Below are positions 48,164 to 56,881 of a stretch of DNA of 64,000 nucleotides, one piece after another (position 1 is the stretch's first letter; every line of letters begins with the position of its first letter). The notes beneath the pieces were generated by a model. The model worked only from the letters and a program-made list of their open reading frames with translations, was not told the origin of the DNA and did not search any database. Position numbers and translations under genes: made by a program. The DNA is from Bog-756 sp963734435 (GTDB taxonomy: Bacteria > Actinomycetota > Acidimicrobiia > Acidimicrobiales > RAAP-2): positions 248,001 through 312,000 of the forward strand of contig CAVTHA010000003.1 in assembly GCA_963734435.1 (NCBI GenBank). The letters are read 5' to 3'.

Positions 48164-48217
48164 TTGCGCCGTACATAGGTATATAGATAGATATCGTCCT
48201 AGAAGGGCAAGGGGGGA
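48164..48217 (+). promoter_or_regulatory. Candidate promoter and ribosome site for the LPxTG-type gene
   Basis: A TTGCGC at 48164-48169 and ATAGAT at 48187-48192 are 17 bases apart in the most AT-rich stretch of the area (GTATATAGATAGATATC). A strong purine-rich ribosome site (AAGGGGGGAC) lies just before the ATG at 48220. The rest of the 240-base gap after cysC shows no gene or clear terminator. Confidence 0.4.
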
Positions 48218-48219
48218 CA

Positions 48220-49173
48220 ATGCGGGAGCGGGACAGGAGGGCAGGGCGGTGGTCGATCGCCGCTTGCCTGTTCGCTCTGGGAAGCCTGATGCTCACCGCC
48301 GGTGTTGCTGCCGCCTCCTCCCCGGCCGGAGGGGTCGCGGCCATCACGTTCTGGAACAACGACAACGTCGTCACGCTCAACGTTCCTTCGGTATGCCCGA
48401 CCGGCAACCCGAACTGTGTGTGGATGCTGTCGGTCAACGAGCCCGACATCCCTGCCCAGACGGTCGTTGGTACGGCCACGGCAACGTCAGGTGTCCTGAC
48501 TGTCGCCTACCCGACCAACTTCTGCGGCGTGATCCAGGCCGACGTACTGGTCGGGCCTGCCCCCTGGCGCTTGATGTTCGGTCACCAGGCTTCGATCCAG
48601 ACCGGTTCCTGCAATTGCCCTGCCGTCCAGGCGGCCTCGCCGGTGGCGCCCGCTTCCGTCGGGCCCGCCCCGCGACAAACCAGAGCCGGACGGTATGCGA
48701 CGACCCGGCGATCCCCGGCGCGTGGATCGGTTACGACCCGGCGATCGCCGCCGCGTGGATCGGCTACGACCCGGCAATCGCCGGCGCGTGGATCGGCTGC
48801 GACCCGACATGCTCCGGTACATGGCCCGGGGACGACCACGCGCTCTGCGGTGAGCAGTGAGGCGACGACTCAAGCGACAACATGCAATCCAATAACTGAC
48901 GCAGTAAATACCGTGCCGGCGGCACCGACGTCAACGGATCAGCTCCCGTTCACCAGTACGGCGTCTACCGTATCTGCTCCGGACGCGACGTTGCCGTTCA
49001 CCGGAATGGATGTCAGGCCCCTGGTGATCGCCGGTTGCGCCATGATCTTGATGGGGCTGGGTCTTCTCACCACATTCGAACGGCGACGGAGGGTTCTACT
49101 TAGCGCCAGCTATTCGCTGAGTCGAGTCGCACGCTGTTCCACTCGAGCAGCGCGGTGGTTCTTCGGCGACTGA
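48220..49173 (+). CDS. Secreted LPxTG-type (LPFTG) cell-wall anchored protein with 11-residue repeats
   Basis: 317 residues. A signal peptide (Arg-rich start, then SIAACLFALGSLMLTAGVAA, cleavage near residue 32) precedes a small extracellular domain with paired cysteines (VCPTGNPNCVWML, NFCGVIQADVLVG, GSCNCPA). Next is a low-complexity Arg/Ser/Thr/Pro region with 11-residue repeats (residues 161-204). The C-terminus has LPFTG at residues 258-262, a hydrophobic helix (VIAGCAMILMGLGLL) and a basic stop-transfer FERRRR, the sortase layout. A near-copy LPFTS lies at residue 242. The tail after the basic stretch is longer than usual (about 25 residues). No sortase gene lies in the window. Function unknown; perhaps a scaffold for surface glycan. 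Confidence 0.8.
   Translation: MRERDRRAGRWSIAACLFALGSLMLTAGVAAASSPAGGVAAITFWNNDNVVTLNVPSVCPTGNPNCVWMLSVNEPDIPAQTVVGTATATSGVLTVAYPTNFCGVIQADVLVGPAPWRLMFGHQASIQTGSCNCPAVQAASPVAPASVGPAPRQTRAGRYATTRRSPARGSVTTRRSPPRGSATTRQSPARGSAATRHAPVHGPGTTTRSAVSSEATTQATTCNPITDAVNTVPAAPTSTDQLPFTSTASTVSAPDATLPFTGMDVRPLVIAGCAMILMGLGLLTTFERRRRVLLSASYSLSRVARCSTRAARWFFGD
48700..48831 (+). repeat. 33-bp tandem repeat, three good copies and one degenerate
   Basis: Copies run 48700-48732, 48733-48765, 48766-48798 and, diverged, 48799-48831. Each encodes 11 residues in the gene's own frame (TTRRSPARGSV type). A second frame through the same bases is also open and reads YDPAIAGAWIG per copy, but that frame has no own start signal and lacks the secretion and sorting signals. 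Confidence 0.85.
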
Positions 49174-49205
49174 CACCAGGTGCGGGCCGGCCCTGACGCC
49201 GACCC

Positions 49206-49628
49206 TCACCCTTCGTCGACAGGTCCCGGTTCCGGTGCAGGACTGGACAGCAGCTGATCCGCCGAGCCCTGTCCGGTGGCCGCAGAAGAAGGCGGGCCGG
49301 CGGTGGCGGCAGGTTGCGTCTGGAGGAAGCGATACGTCAGGTAACCAGCCACCACCAACGCCACAAAAGCGATGACGGCCGCCCCTGCGCCCCTCTTGTG
49401 ATAGTGACCCCTACCTGGGTGACGACCGGGAATCCAGCTCGGCAGGGCATGGATCGCCACCGTGAGGTACTCGACCGCCACGATGGCGGCGAGTACGCCA
49501 ATGATGACCAGGACAATTACCCATATCCATTTCATGCGGGTGAAGACTAGCGAACTATCCGTCCGTGCGCCGCCAAATGGGTCCGGGGACCGACCTCTCA
49601 GGTGGCGATCGGCTACGTCGGCAGTCAC
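49206..49628 (-). CDS. Small two-helix membrane protein
   Basis: Up to 140 residues; the better start is ATG 49535, giving MKWIWVIVLVIIGVLAAIVA as the first helix, while the residues before it look unlike a coding start. A second helix is AAVIAFVALVVAGYLTYRFL. Between them is a basic Gly/His/Arg-rich loop (IPGRHPGRGHYHKRGAG). The tail is rich in Ala, Ser, Pro and Gly. I know no family. It is convergent with the LPxTG-type gene, 32 bases away, with no clear terminator hairpin between. Confidence 0.5.
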   Translation of the reverse strand: MTADVADRHLRGRSPDPFGGARTDSSLVFTRMKWIWVIVLVIIGVLAAIVAVEYLTVAIHALPSWIPGRHPGRGHYHKRGAGAAVIAFVALVVAGYLTYRFLQTQPAATAGPPSSAATGQGSADQLLSSPAPEPGPVDEG

Positions 49629-49763
49629 GGATCACCCCGGTATTCGTGATCTGCACCCATACCTTTTCATGGCGAGCGGGGCCGATTGGGCAACAGTAGA
49701 TTCGTCTCTTGCATATCAGGGATCATCTGCACCCGAATCGATCTCGGAATTCGAGGACTTTCA

Positions 49764-51104
49764 GTGAAGCACGAGACGGAGCTGGCGCCGGTCCTGGTCT
49801 CGTCGGACCTGGTCGGATCAGATGGCACCGATGGCACCGACGGCAAGCCGGTAGCCAAGCCCCGCCACTTCGAGGGCTTTGACGGCCTGCGGGCCATCGC
49901 CGCGGTTTCCGTCCTGCTCCTCCACACGGCCTGGGCCTCAGGGTTCACCCTGCGATCCTCGCTCGGTCTCTATACGAGCCGGCTCGAGATAGGCGTGTCG
50001 GTCTTCTTTCTCATTTCAGGGTTCCTCCTCTACCGACCCTTTGCGGTATCGCATCTGTCGGGACGAACGGCCCCGAACGTCCGCAAGTTCTGGATCCGCC
50101 GATTGCTCCGGATCGTGCCGGCCTACTGGCTCGCCCTGACCTTGCTGACCTATGCGTTCCACCAAGTGACCATGGGCCCGGGCTGGCAAGGTGTTGTCAC
50201 CCATTATCTGTTCCTCCAGATCTACTTTCCCGTCCAGTCAGTGCGGGGTATCACCCAGGCCTGGTCACTGTGCACCGAGATGAGCTTCTACTTCTTCCTA
50301 CCCCTCTACGCAGCGGTGGTGGCACTCGGACGCCGGTCTCAGAGGCGGCAGCTCGCCCGGGAGCTCATCGGGGTCGTGGTGTTGATCGTGGTGAGTTTCG
50401 TCTTCCGTTACTGGTCTTTGCACATATCGCTCACCGCGGTCCGGAACGGACATCTTGTGCCGGTGTGCAAACCGCACTGCTTCACCGACCCGCCGTTGTC
50501 AACGTCCATGTCGTCCTGGCTCCCCTCTTACCTGGATCTGTTTGCGCTCGGCATCCTGTTGGCCGTGGCCAGCGCCTGGTTCAACGAGCATGACTCCGAG
50601 CCCACCTGGCTCGCCCACCGGTTCATGCCCTTCATCAGCTGGGCCTGTGCGGCCTTTGCCTTCTGGGCGGTCTCGCACCTGGTGGCGGATCGGCAGATCC
50701 TCTACATCGTGAGCCCGCATGTGAACCTCGAAAGGCAAGAGCTCTACGGAGTCTTCGCGTTCGCATTGCTGCTTCCGGCCGTGTTCGGTCCGCCGGACCA
50801 CGGGGTGATACGACGGCTGCTCCATTCGTGGCCGCTGGCCAGCCTGGGCGTCATCTCCTACGGCATCTACCTGTGGCATCTGGATCTCATCAATCCGGTG
50901 ATGAGCTGGTTCGGCTGGCAGCAGGGAGCGGTGCCCTTCTGGCTTCTCGCCGTCTCCGTCCTGGCGGTGTCGACCGCCGTCGCCTCGGCAAGCTACTTCG
51001 GCCTCGAGCGACCCATCCTGCGCTTCAAGAACAGGATCGGCTGGTGGGACCGCAGAGGTAGATCGTCCGTGCGAAAGATGGATGCTGAGACGAGCCGTCT
51101 CTGA
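49764..51104 (+). CDS. Acyltransferase 3 (OafA/YrhL) family membrane protein
   Basis: About 446 residues from GTG 49764; the frame is open to 49686. Multi-pass enzyme that moves acetyl or other acyl groups onto surface sugars. The family start HFEGFDGLRAIAAVSVLLLH contains the conserved R and H of the acceptor site, followed by GVSVFFLISGFLLYRPF and RRLLRIVPAYWLAL. AWSLCTEMSFYFFLPLYAAV is the conserved W-S/T-E block, and LASLGVISYGIYLWHLDLIN near the C-terminus is also typical. About ten helices are visible; no SGNH domain follows. It may O-acylate the glycan made by this locus. The 3' end is 18 bases from the convergent membrane protein. Confidence 0.92.
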   Translation: MKHETELAPVLVSSDLVGSDGTDGTDGKPVAKPRHFEGFDGLRAIAAVSVLLLHTAWASGFTLRSSLGLYTSRLEIGVSVFFLISGFLLYRPFAVSHLSGRTAPNVRKFWIRRLLRIVPAYWLALTLLTYAFHQVTMGPGWQGVVTHYLFLQIYFPVQSVRGITQAWSLCTEMSFYFFLPLYAAVVALGRRSQRRQLARELIGVVVLIVVSFVFRYWSLHISLTAVRNGHLVPVCKPHCFTDPPLSTSMSSWLPSYLDLFALGILLAVASAWFNEHDSEPTWLAHRFMPFISWACAAFAFWAVSHLVADRQILYIVSPHVNLERQELYGVFAFALLLPAVFGPPDHGVIRRLLHSWPLASLGVISYGIYLWHLDLINPVMSWFGWQQGAVPFWLLAVSVLAVSTAVASASYFGLERPILRFKNRIGWWDRRGRSSVRKMDAETSRL

Positions 51105-51122
51105 CTGCGCAGACCATGCGGT

Positions 51123-53189
51123 TCAACGTGGGGCCGGGGCGGCTGGCGTCGGGCTGGCCGTCCGGTTTCGCACAGTGATGCCGACGCCTGGGCTGGTGGC
51201 CGTCTGACCGGCGATGGTGACGACTGACCGCAGCGTGTAGGACCCGTTCGGCAGCGCTTGGGTGTCCCAGGTATAGATCCAGACGCCGGAACCGCTCGTC
51301 GTACCAACCAAGACGGTGGGGTGCGGCAGTGATCCTCCCGAAAGCACGAACGACAGCGATGCCCCGTCGCCGGCTGTGGACGCCGAGGCGACCAGGGGGA
51401 CGTGCAAGCCTGAAACCGTCGTGTCCGGTGAGGGAGTGATGATCTTGGTGCCGAGGGGAAAGCTTCTCGCCGAAGCCAGAAGGGCATGACACAGCGGGGT
51501 GTGGGGTGCATGCTCCACCTCCGTCAAGTAATTGCCGTAGTAGGAGCCATTCGGAGTTGCTTGGTCGGCGACGAAGAGAGCTTCGCAATTTCCCAGTATG
51601 AACAGCTGGCCCATCGTCATATGCAGGGGGTAGGCACTTCCCATGACAACGTCACGGGAGAGGGGATGGCCGGTCACGTTGCTGAGGGCCTGCTGGACTT
51701 CGACGTAGTCATCTGCCTGGACCCGTGTCCAGCCCGGAGTGGGCGTGATGGCAAAGCCGACGTTGGCCAGCAGGCCGAAGAGGGCCAGGATGCCGATCAC
51801 GGCGGGCGCCACGATCGCACGCAGATACCTTCTTTTCCCTTGCAGTCGCGACCAGATGTCGACCATGCCGATGGAACTGGCCAGGATGAGCAGGGGCATG
51901 AAGTCCCCGACGAACCGCTCGAGGATCCACCCGAAGATCATGACGCCTCCTGCCGCCGCCGCTGCGGCTAGCAGAAAGAGTCTGAGCGATCGGGCAACCA
52001 ATCGGCGCTGTGGCATGAACGTGGCGATGACGCCCCAGACTCCGGCTGCGACCAGCAGAGGCATCGAGGGCAACACACTGGCGGTGAGATCCCTCGAGAA
52101 CAGTGCGGTGTGGGCGATGCGATGGGTTGGATCGTCCGGGAGTGTGATGTAGGGAAAGACCGGGGTGATTCGGATGTTGCCGGGGTCGACGTACGCTTGG
52201 AGGGTGCTCGGTAGAAACCGAAGGCTCCAGTAGTGGCCTCCGTTCACGTGGCTGAACCCGAATGACTTGAACAGCACCTGTTCGGAGGCGGGAACCCCGA
52301 AGAGGATGCCGAACTTGGCGAAATCGACTGCGCACCCAGCTGCCATCGGAACCAACCCGGCCAACAGCACGGGGAGCGCCCAGTGACGCCGTTCCGGGCC
52401 GGCCCGACCGAGAGCGAACCAGCCGGCCAACAAGGTGGCGGCGATGATGCATGCGTAGCCGGTCGTGGCTCTGTTGAGATTGGCGATCAGGATGAGCAGA
52501 CCACACGTCGAGATTCGTCCCCATGAGGGTCGCTCGGCCACACCGACCAGGGCGAAGAAGCTGGCACAGGCCAGCGCCACGCTCCACGTCAGGTCCTCCG
52601 TGTACACGTCCGGTTGCGACCCCAGGAACAGCAGGATCGAACCGACCAGGATCGAAAAGAGGAGGACCCCGTAGGATGCGGCCTCGCCCCATCCAAGCTG
52701 ACATTGAGGACGGAGTACTACCCGTAGTCTCCACAGCAGGAGTGCGCCGAACAGGCCGGTAACCAACCACGCCGCCAACATCGACAATACCGTTAGCCGG
52801 CCGTCCAGCGAGTGCGTGATCAGCAGTACTGGCATTCGCAGGATCGAGGGGAAGATCCCGAAATAGGTGTACGTCCTACCGTCGTGGATGAATGCCTCGC
52901 TGCCGATGCTGCCCTTCGGCAACGTCAGGTGACCGTGCAACATCGCCCGGGCCTGGACGTCGTAGGCGTTGTGCACCGCGCCGATCGTGCGAAGTGGATC
53001 GACTGTTCCGGTCCACAGATCCCAGATGACCCAGAGGTAGATGACGCCGGCACCAACGACGGCGGAAATGGAGACCTTCTGGAACCGCCGGAGGGCGAGG
53101 GAGTGGAGTAGCGGTCGCTCCTCGGTCACCGGTTCCTGCCGGAGAGCCGCGGGATCGCTATCGATGGCGGATTCCTGTGCGCTGGGCAT
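51123..53189 (-). CDS. Large polytopic membrane protein with C-terminal Ig-like domain
   Basis: 688 residues, intact. A cytoplasmic N-terminus leads to a first helix (ISAVVGAGVIYLWVIWDLW) and then a long loop with AYDVQARAMLHGHLTLPKGS and AFIHDGRTYTYFGIFPSILR, a layout seen in GT-C-type glycosyltransferases where acidic loop residues are catalytic. About ten further helices follow (to about residue 470), then an extracytoplasmic region. Residues about 575-680 form a beta domain resembling bacterial Ig-like (Big_7 type) repeats: PSPDTTVSGLHVPLVASAS and TQALPNGSYTLRSVVTIAGQ. It has a frameshifted paralogue at 60858-62898. No assigned function; transfer of a lipid-linked sugar is the best guess. 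Confidence 0.78.
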   Translation of the reverse strand: MPSAQESAIDSDPAALRQEPVTEERPLLHSLALRRFQKVSISAVVGAGVIYLWVIWDLWTGTVDPLRTIGAVHNAYDVQARAMLHGHLTLPKGSIGSEAFIHDGRTYTYFGIFPSILRMPVLLITHSLDGRLTVLSMLAAWLVTGLFGALLLWRLRVVLRPQCQLGWGEAASYGVLLFSILVGSILLFLGSQPDVYTEDLTWSVALACASFFALVGVAERPSWGRISTCGLLILIANLNRATTGYACIIAATLLAGWFALGRAGPERRHWALPVLLAGLVPMAAGCAVDFAKFGILFGVPASEQVLFKSFGFSHVNGGHYWSLRFLPSTLQAYVDPGNIRITPVFPYITLPDDPTHRIAHTALFSRDLTASVLPSMPLLVAAGVWGVIATFMPQRRLVARSLRLFLLAAAAAAGGVMIFGWILERFVGDFMPLLILASSIGMVDIWSRLQGKRRYLRAIVAPAVIGILALFGLLANVGFAITPTPGWTRVQADDYVEVQQALSNVTGHPLSRDVVMGSAYPLHMTMGQLFILGNCEALFVADQATPNGSYYGNYLTEVEHAPHTPLCHALLASARSFPLGTKIITPSPDTTVSGLHVPLVASASTAGDGASLSFVLSGGSLPHPTVLVGTTSGSGVWIYTWDTQALPNGSYTLRSVVTIAGQTATSPGVGITVRNRTASPTPAAPAPR

Positions 53190-53380
53190 GCTCAGTAGGT
53201 GTGGGTCGGGATTGGTCTAGTGGACAGGATCGACGTCTGCCGCCCCCATCGACGAACGCCGGCATTGTGGTGGCCACATTCAAGCAGAGAGACGTCCCGC
53301 AACAGCCGCCGGCATCGGCAAGCCCGCGCCACCGCCGAGAACCGACCGAGAACAGATCTCGATGACACGTCGTACTCGAG

Positions 53381-55922
53381 GTGTACGACGTGTTCGATGC
53401 TCACCGATCGGACCATCCGGGTGTGGAGGATGCTCATAAGGCTCGGTGTTACTCTTCACGGGTGCATGACGATGTCCTGGTCGCGGGGCACCCAGGGGCC
53501 GATCTGGCAGGGTCAACATCGAGTCGGGAGAACGTCCAGGGGCGCGGTCAGCCAGGTGCAGAGCCTCACTTCTTCGTCCGCCGGAACGACCTTTTCGGGA
53601 TGGGCTGGGTATTGGCGTCGGGTATCGCCATCCTCGTGCCGATCCTGCTCGACGGGAACATTCTCGGTCCATTCGACCTTCTGAGCACGATGGGGCTGAC
53701 CAAACAGCCCGGTCTACCCATTCACATCTTTCAGAACAGTGATCTGTTCAATTCACTGATCCCATGGTGGGACACGGTTTGGCAGCAGGTGCACCAGGGC
53801 CACCTTCCTCTCTGGAATCCGTATGGCGGGCTCGGAATGCCTCTGGCGTTCAACTGGCAGTCCGCTCCTTTCAGCCTTTCAGCCCTCGTGGGGTACCTGG
53901 TGCCGCTTCACTACGCCTTCACAGTCGGAGTGATCGTAAACATCGTGGTGGCCGGATCGGGCGCTTACGTCCTCGGTCGCGTCCTGGGCATGGGCGCGCT
54001 GGCTAGCGCGGCAGTTGGAACAGTGTTCGAGCTCAGTGGCCCGTTTGCTGCGTGGCTGGGCTACCCGTTTCCGGCGGTGATGAGCTGGGCGGGTTGGATG
54101 TTTGCGTTCGGCTTGCTCCTCCTGCGGAGACGCCACCGCGCCGGCTATATCTGTGCGCTTGCCTTGTGCATCGCGGCCTCCCTGTACGGCGGTGCACCTG
54201 AGGGCTTCGTATCGCTGGTGATCGCGTTCGTCTTGTTCTTCGCCGTCGTTCTGATGTGCCGTGCGAAATGGGCCGGGGGCTCAGGACCGATCCTCTCGCC
54301 CGTCATCGACCTCATTGTCGCGGCGCTTGCCGGGCTCGCCCTAGCTGCGCCGTTTGTCTTGCCCAGTCTCCAAGTCGTTTCGAAGTCAATCCGGGGTGGA
54401 TCTTCCGTCGTGAGTTCGCTCAAGCCCCATCTGCTCACCTATCTGGCGATTCCGGCCTTTGACGGCTTGCCGATATTTCATCACGGCAAGGTGGTGATCT
54501 TCGGCTCCACCTATTACTACACCGAGACCGCAATGTACGTGGGCGTATGCGCACTCGTCCTGACCGGGGTCGCACTGGTCGTGCGGCATCGCCGACCTGA
54601 GGTTCGGGGATTCGCCGTCGTTCTGATCATCTGCCTTGTGGTCGTCTTCGTTCCTGGGATGAGCGGACTGGCGGGGAAGCTTCCGCTGGTCGGACGCACT
54701 CAGTGGGTTCGTTTGCTGATGCCGATGGCCCTGGCTATCGCCGTGCTGGCGGGGTATGGGATCGATCTCGTGGTTCGCTCCACCGTCGTCTGGCGGGTGG
54801 CGTTGCGACTGGCGGTTGGATTTTTCGTTGCCGCCGCCATCCTGGCCTGGTTGTGGCTGTTCGGCCGGGGACAGCTGGATCCGGCGGAAACCTCAGTACG
54901 CTCGCACAGCTTCATCTGGCCGGTCGTCGAGACCGGTCTCGGACTCGCCGTGGCGGGATTCTTGCTCGCGGTCGGTCGGATTCAGAGGCGCGGCGCAGGA
55001 CAAGTCGAGAATCGCGGGGGTGCACGTACGGCGTGGTTCATCCGATCATCGGGCATGATCGCCGGTGGTTTCTTACTGGCCGGACAGACGGCGTTCCTGG
55101 TCAGCTCGGGCGCGACCATGGTCCAGTCCAGTCCGCACTCCTTCCCCCAAACACCCGCAGCCCGGGCACTGGTGGCATCGGTGGGGTCGTCGACGGTGGC
55201 ATTCAGCAGCACCGAGTGCGGACTCGGGCTCGATCCGAACAGCAATGATGCCTACGGAGTTCACGAACTCGAGGTGTACGACCCGATCATACCGGCCGAC
55301 TACTTTTCGGCCTGGCAAACCAACGTCGGCACCCAGGACGGGGCCCAAATCCTGAACCTCTTCTGCCCGGTGGTGAACAGCGCAGTGGTGGCGCGCGAGT
55401 TCGGTGTGGGTTATGTACTGACGTCGCTCGGCGAGCCGGCTCCGATCGGAGGCGTCTACGTTCGCCATGTGGGTGATGAGGTGCTCTACCGCATCCCCGG
55501 GTCTGGAGAGGCAACGGTGGCTCCCTTGTCGGGGGGAGAGCTGCCGCCCAACGATGTCGTGGGTAAGCCCGTTGGGGTGAGCCATCCGAGCCCTTCTCAA
55601 TGGCGCATCACGACATCGTCGGACGTCCCACAGGCACTCCGCCTCCATCTCACCGACACGCCTGGGTGGAACGCCACCATCGACGGAAACCCGCTGGTAC
55701 TGCAACCGTATGCTGGGATGATGCTTCAAGCGCGGCATACCAGCGGGCCGCCATACCATCGTCCTCCACTACTGGCCACGAACCTTCACCGAAGGGATCC
55801 TGTTGGCCTTGGCGAGTCTGCTCTTTCTGATCGGCTTGCTGATCGCTTCGTCCCTTCGAAGACGGCGATCCCATCGTGCCGGCCCTGGTGGAGCTTCCCC
55901 GATGTCCTCCGTGGCGAAATGA
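53381..55922 (+). CDS. YfhO-like polytopic membrane protein (one frameshift)
   Basis: About 845 residues. YfhO-type membrane proteins are implicated in glycosylating surface polymers. The N-terminal loop has FQNSDLFNSLIPWWDTVWQQ and LPLWNPYGGLGMPLAFNWQS, the family signature, followed by about twelve helices and a periplasmic C-terminal part (HELEVYDPIIPADYFSAWQ; TDTPGWNATIDGNPLVLQPY). One extra base near 55733 breaks the frame. Removing it gives IPAGRHTIVLHYWPRTFTEG, a last helix (ILLALASLLFLIGLLIASSL) and an Arg-rich tail, with a TGA at 55920-55922. Without repair the frame runs falsely into the next gene. Start uncertain: GTG 53381 or GTG 53462. Confidence 0.8.
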
Positions 55923-56776
55923 GTTCCCCGACTCTCAGCCGCACAGCGGCGAGACACCCGGTGGTAGTCGTTCCCTGTTTCAACGAGGGGCTTCGACTCG
56001 ACGAGGATGCGTTTCTCGACCTGGTCGGATCAAGCAACCTGCATTTGCTCTTCGTCAACGATGGGTCCGACGACGGTACCGATGTGATATTGGAACGGCT
56101 CAATCGGAAGAGCGAGGCGATCGGTCTACTCGAGCTCCCACGCAACTCCGGAAAAGGCGAGGCCGTCCGTCTGGGGCTCTTACAGGCAGTGGCGTCGGCT
56201 GCACCTATTGTCGGATACCTCGATGCAGACTTGGCCACACCTGGTTCCGAGTTCGTTCGCATGGTGCGGACTCTGGAATGCAGAGAGGAGTTGACGGCCG
56301 TCTTCGGATCGCGGATCGCCAGGCTTGGTAGCCACATCGAGCGCAGCGCGGTCCGTCACTACATCGGACGCGTCTTTGCCACCGTTGCCTCCGTTGCGCT
56401 CGGGGTGGCTGTCTACGACACGCAGTGTGGTGCCAAGGTCTTCCGAGTCAACGAGAACCTGACCGCCGCACTCCAGACGCCATTTCGGTCGGCATGGGCT
56501 TTCGACGTACTGCTCATTCAACGGCTGATCGACGGCACCGACGCATTGCCGGGGCTGCCCGTTTCATCGTTCCTGGAGGTGCCTCTCGAACGTTGGACCG
56601 ACAAGGCCGGCTCCAAAGTCGATATGGCGGGAAGCATCTCAGCCCTTGCAGATGTCGTTGCCCTTGGAGCGGCGCGGCGCTGGAGAAGGCGAGGGCAGAA
56701 GATCACGGCGTCTCGGCCCCACCTCGTGCCTGCGCCCGATGACACGCCGACTGGCTCTCCGATCAGTGGACGCTGA
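55919..56776 (+). CDS. GT2 glycosyltransferase, dolichol/polyprenol-phosphate sugar synthase type
   Basis: 285 residues. Start ATG 55919 overlaps the repaired YfhO-like stop in ATGA, so they are coupled. Motifs are those of DPM1/GtrB enzymes that make polyprenyl-phosphate sugars: HPVVVVPCFNEGLRLDEDAF, LHLLFVNDGSDDGTDVILER, LELPRNSGKGEAVRLGLLQA, VGYLDADLATP (DAD metal site) and YDTQCGAKVFRV. There is no C-terminal helix pair, so it is probably a peripheral membrane enzyme. Its lipid-linked sugar could be used by the neighbouring polytopic proteins. An apparent 1131-residue fusion with the upstream protein is caused by the frameshift near 55733. Confidence 0.88.
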   Translation: MSSPTLSRTAARHPVVVVPCFNEGLRLDEDAFLDLVGSSNLHLLFVNDGSDDGTDVILERLNRKSEAIGLLELPRNSGKGEAVRLGLLQAVASAAPIVGYLDADLATPGSEFVRMVRTLECREELTAVFGSRIARLGSHIERSAVRHYIGRVFATVASVALGVAVYDTQCGAKVFRVNENLTAALQTPFRSAWAFDVLLIQRLIDGTDALPGLPVSSFLEVPLERWTDKAGSKVDMAGSISALADVVALGAARRWRRRGQKITASRPHLVPAPDDTPTGSPISGR

Positions 56777-56881
56777 GCTCGCCGCATGGTTGATGGGGCC
56801 CTTGCCGACGCAAGAGCTCGGATTCGAACGCTGCAGGCGAAACGATCTGATGTGAGTCGCCCGTGAACGTCAGTAGCTTCA

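Noticed and set aside
48159..48860. 233-codon frame overlapping the LPxTG-type gene, with YDPAIAGAWIG repeats
   Set aside because: Tempting because the repeat reads well, but it lacks a signal peptide and sorting signal, has no good start, and the main frame covers the region without interruption.
53381..56776. Novel fusion of a membrane protein with a GT2 domain
   Set aside because: The junction is a one-base insertion near 55733; repair restores two separate, overlapping genes.
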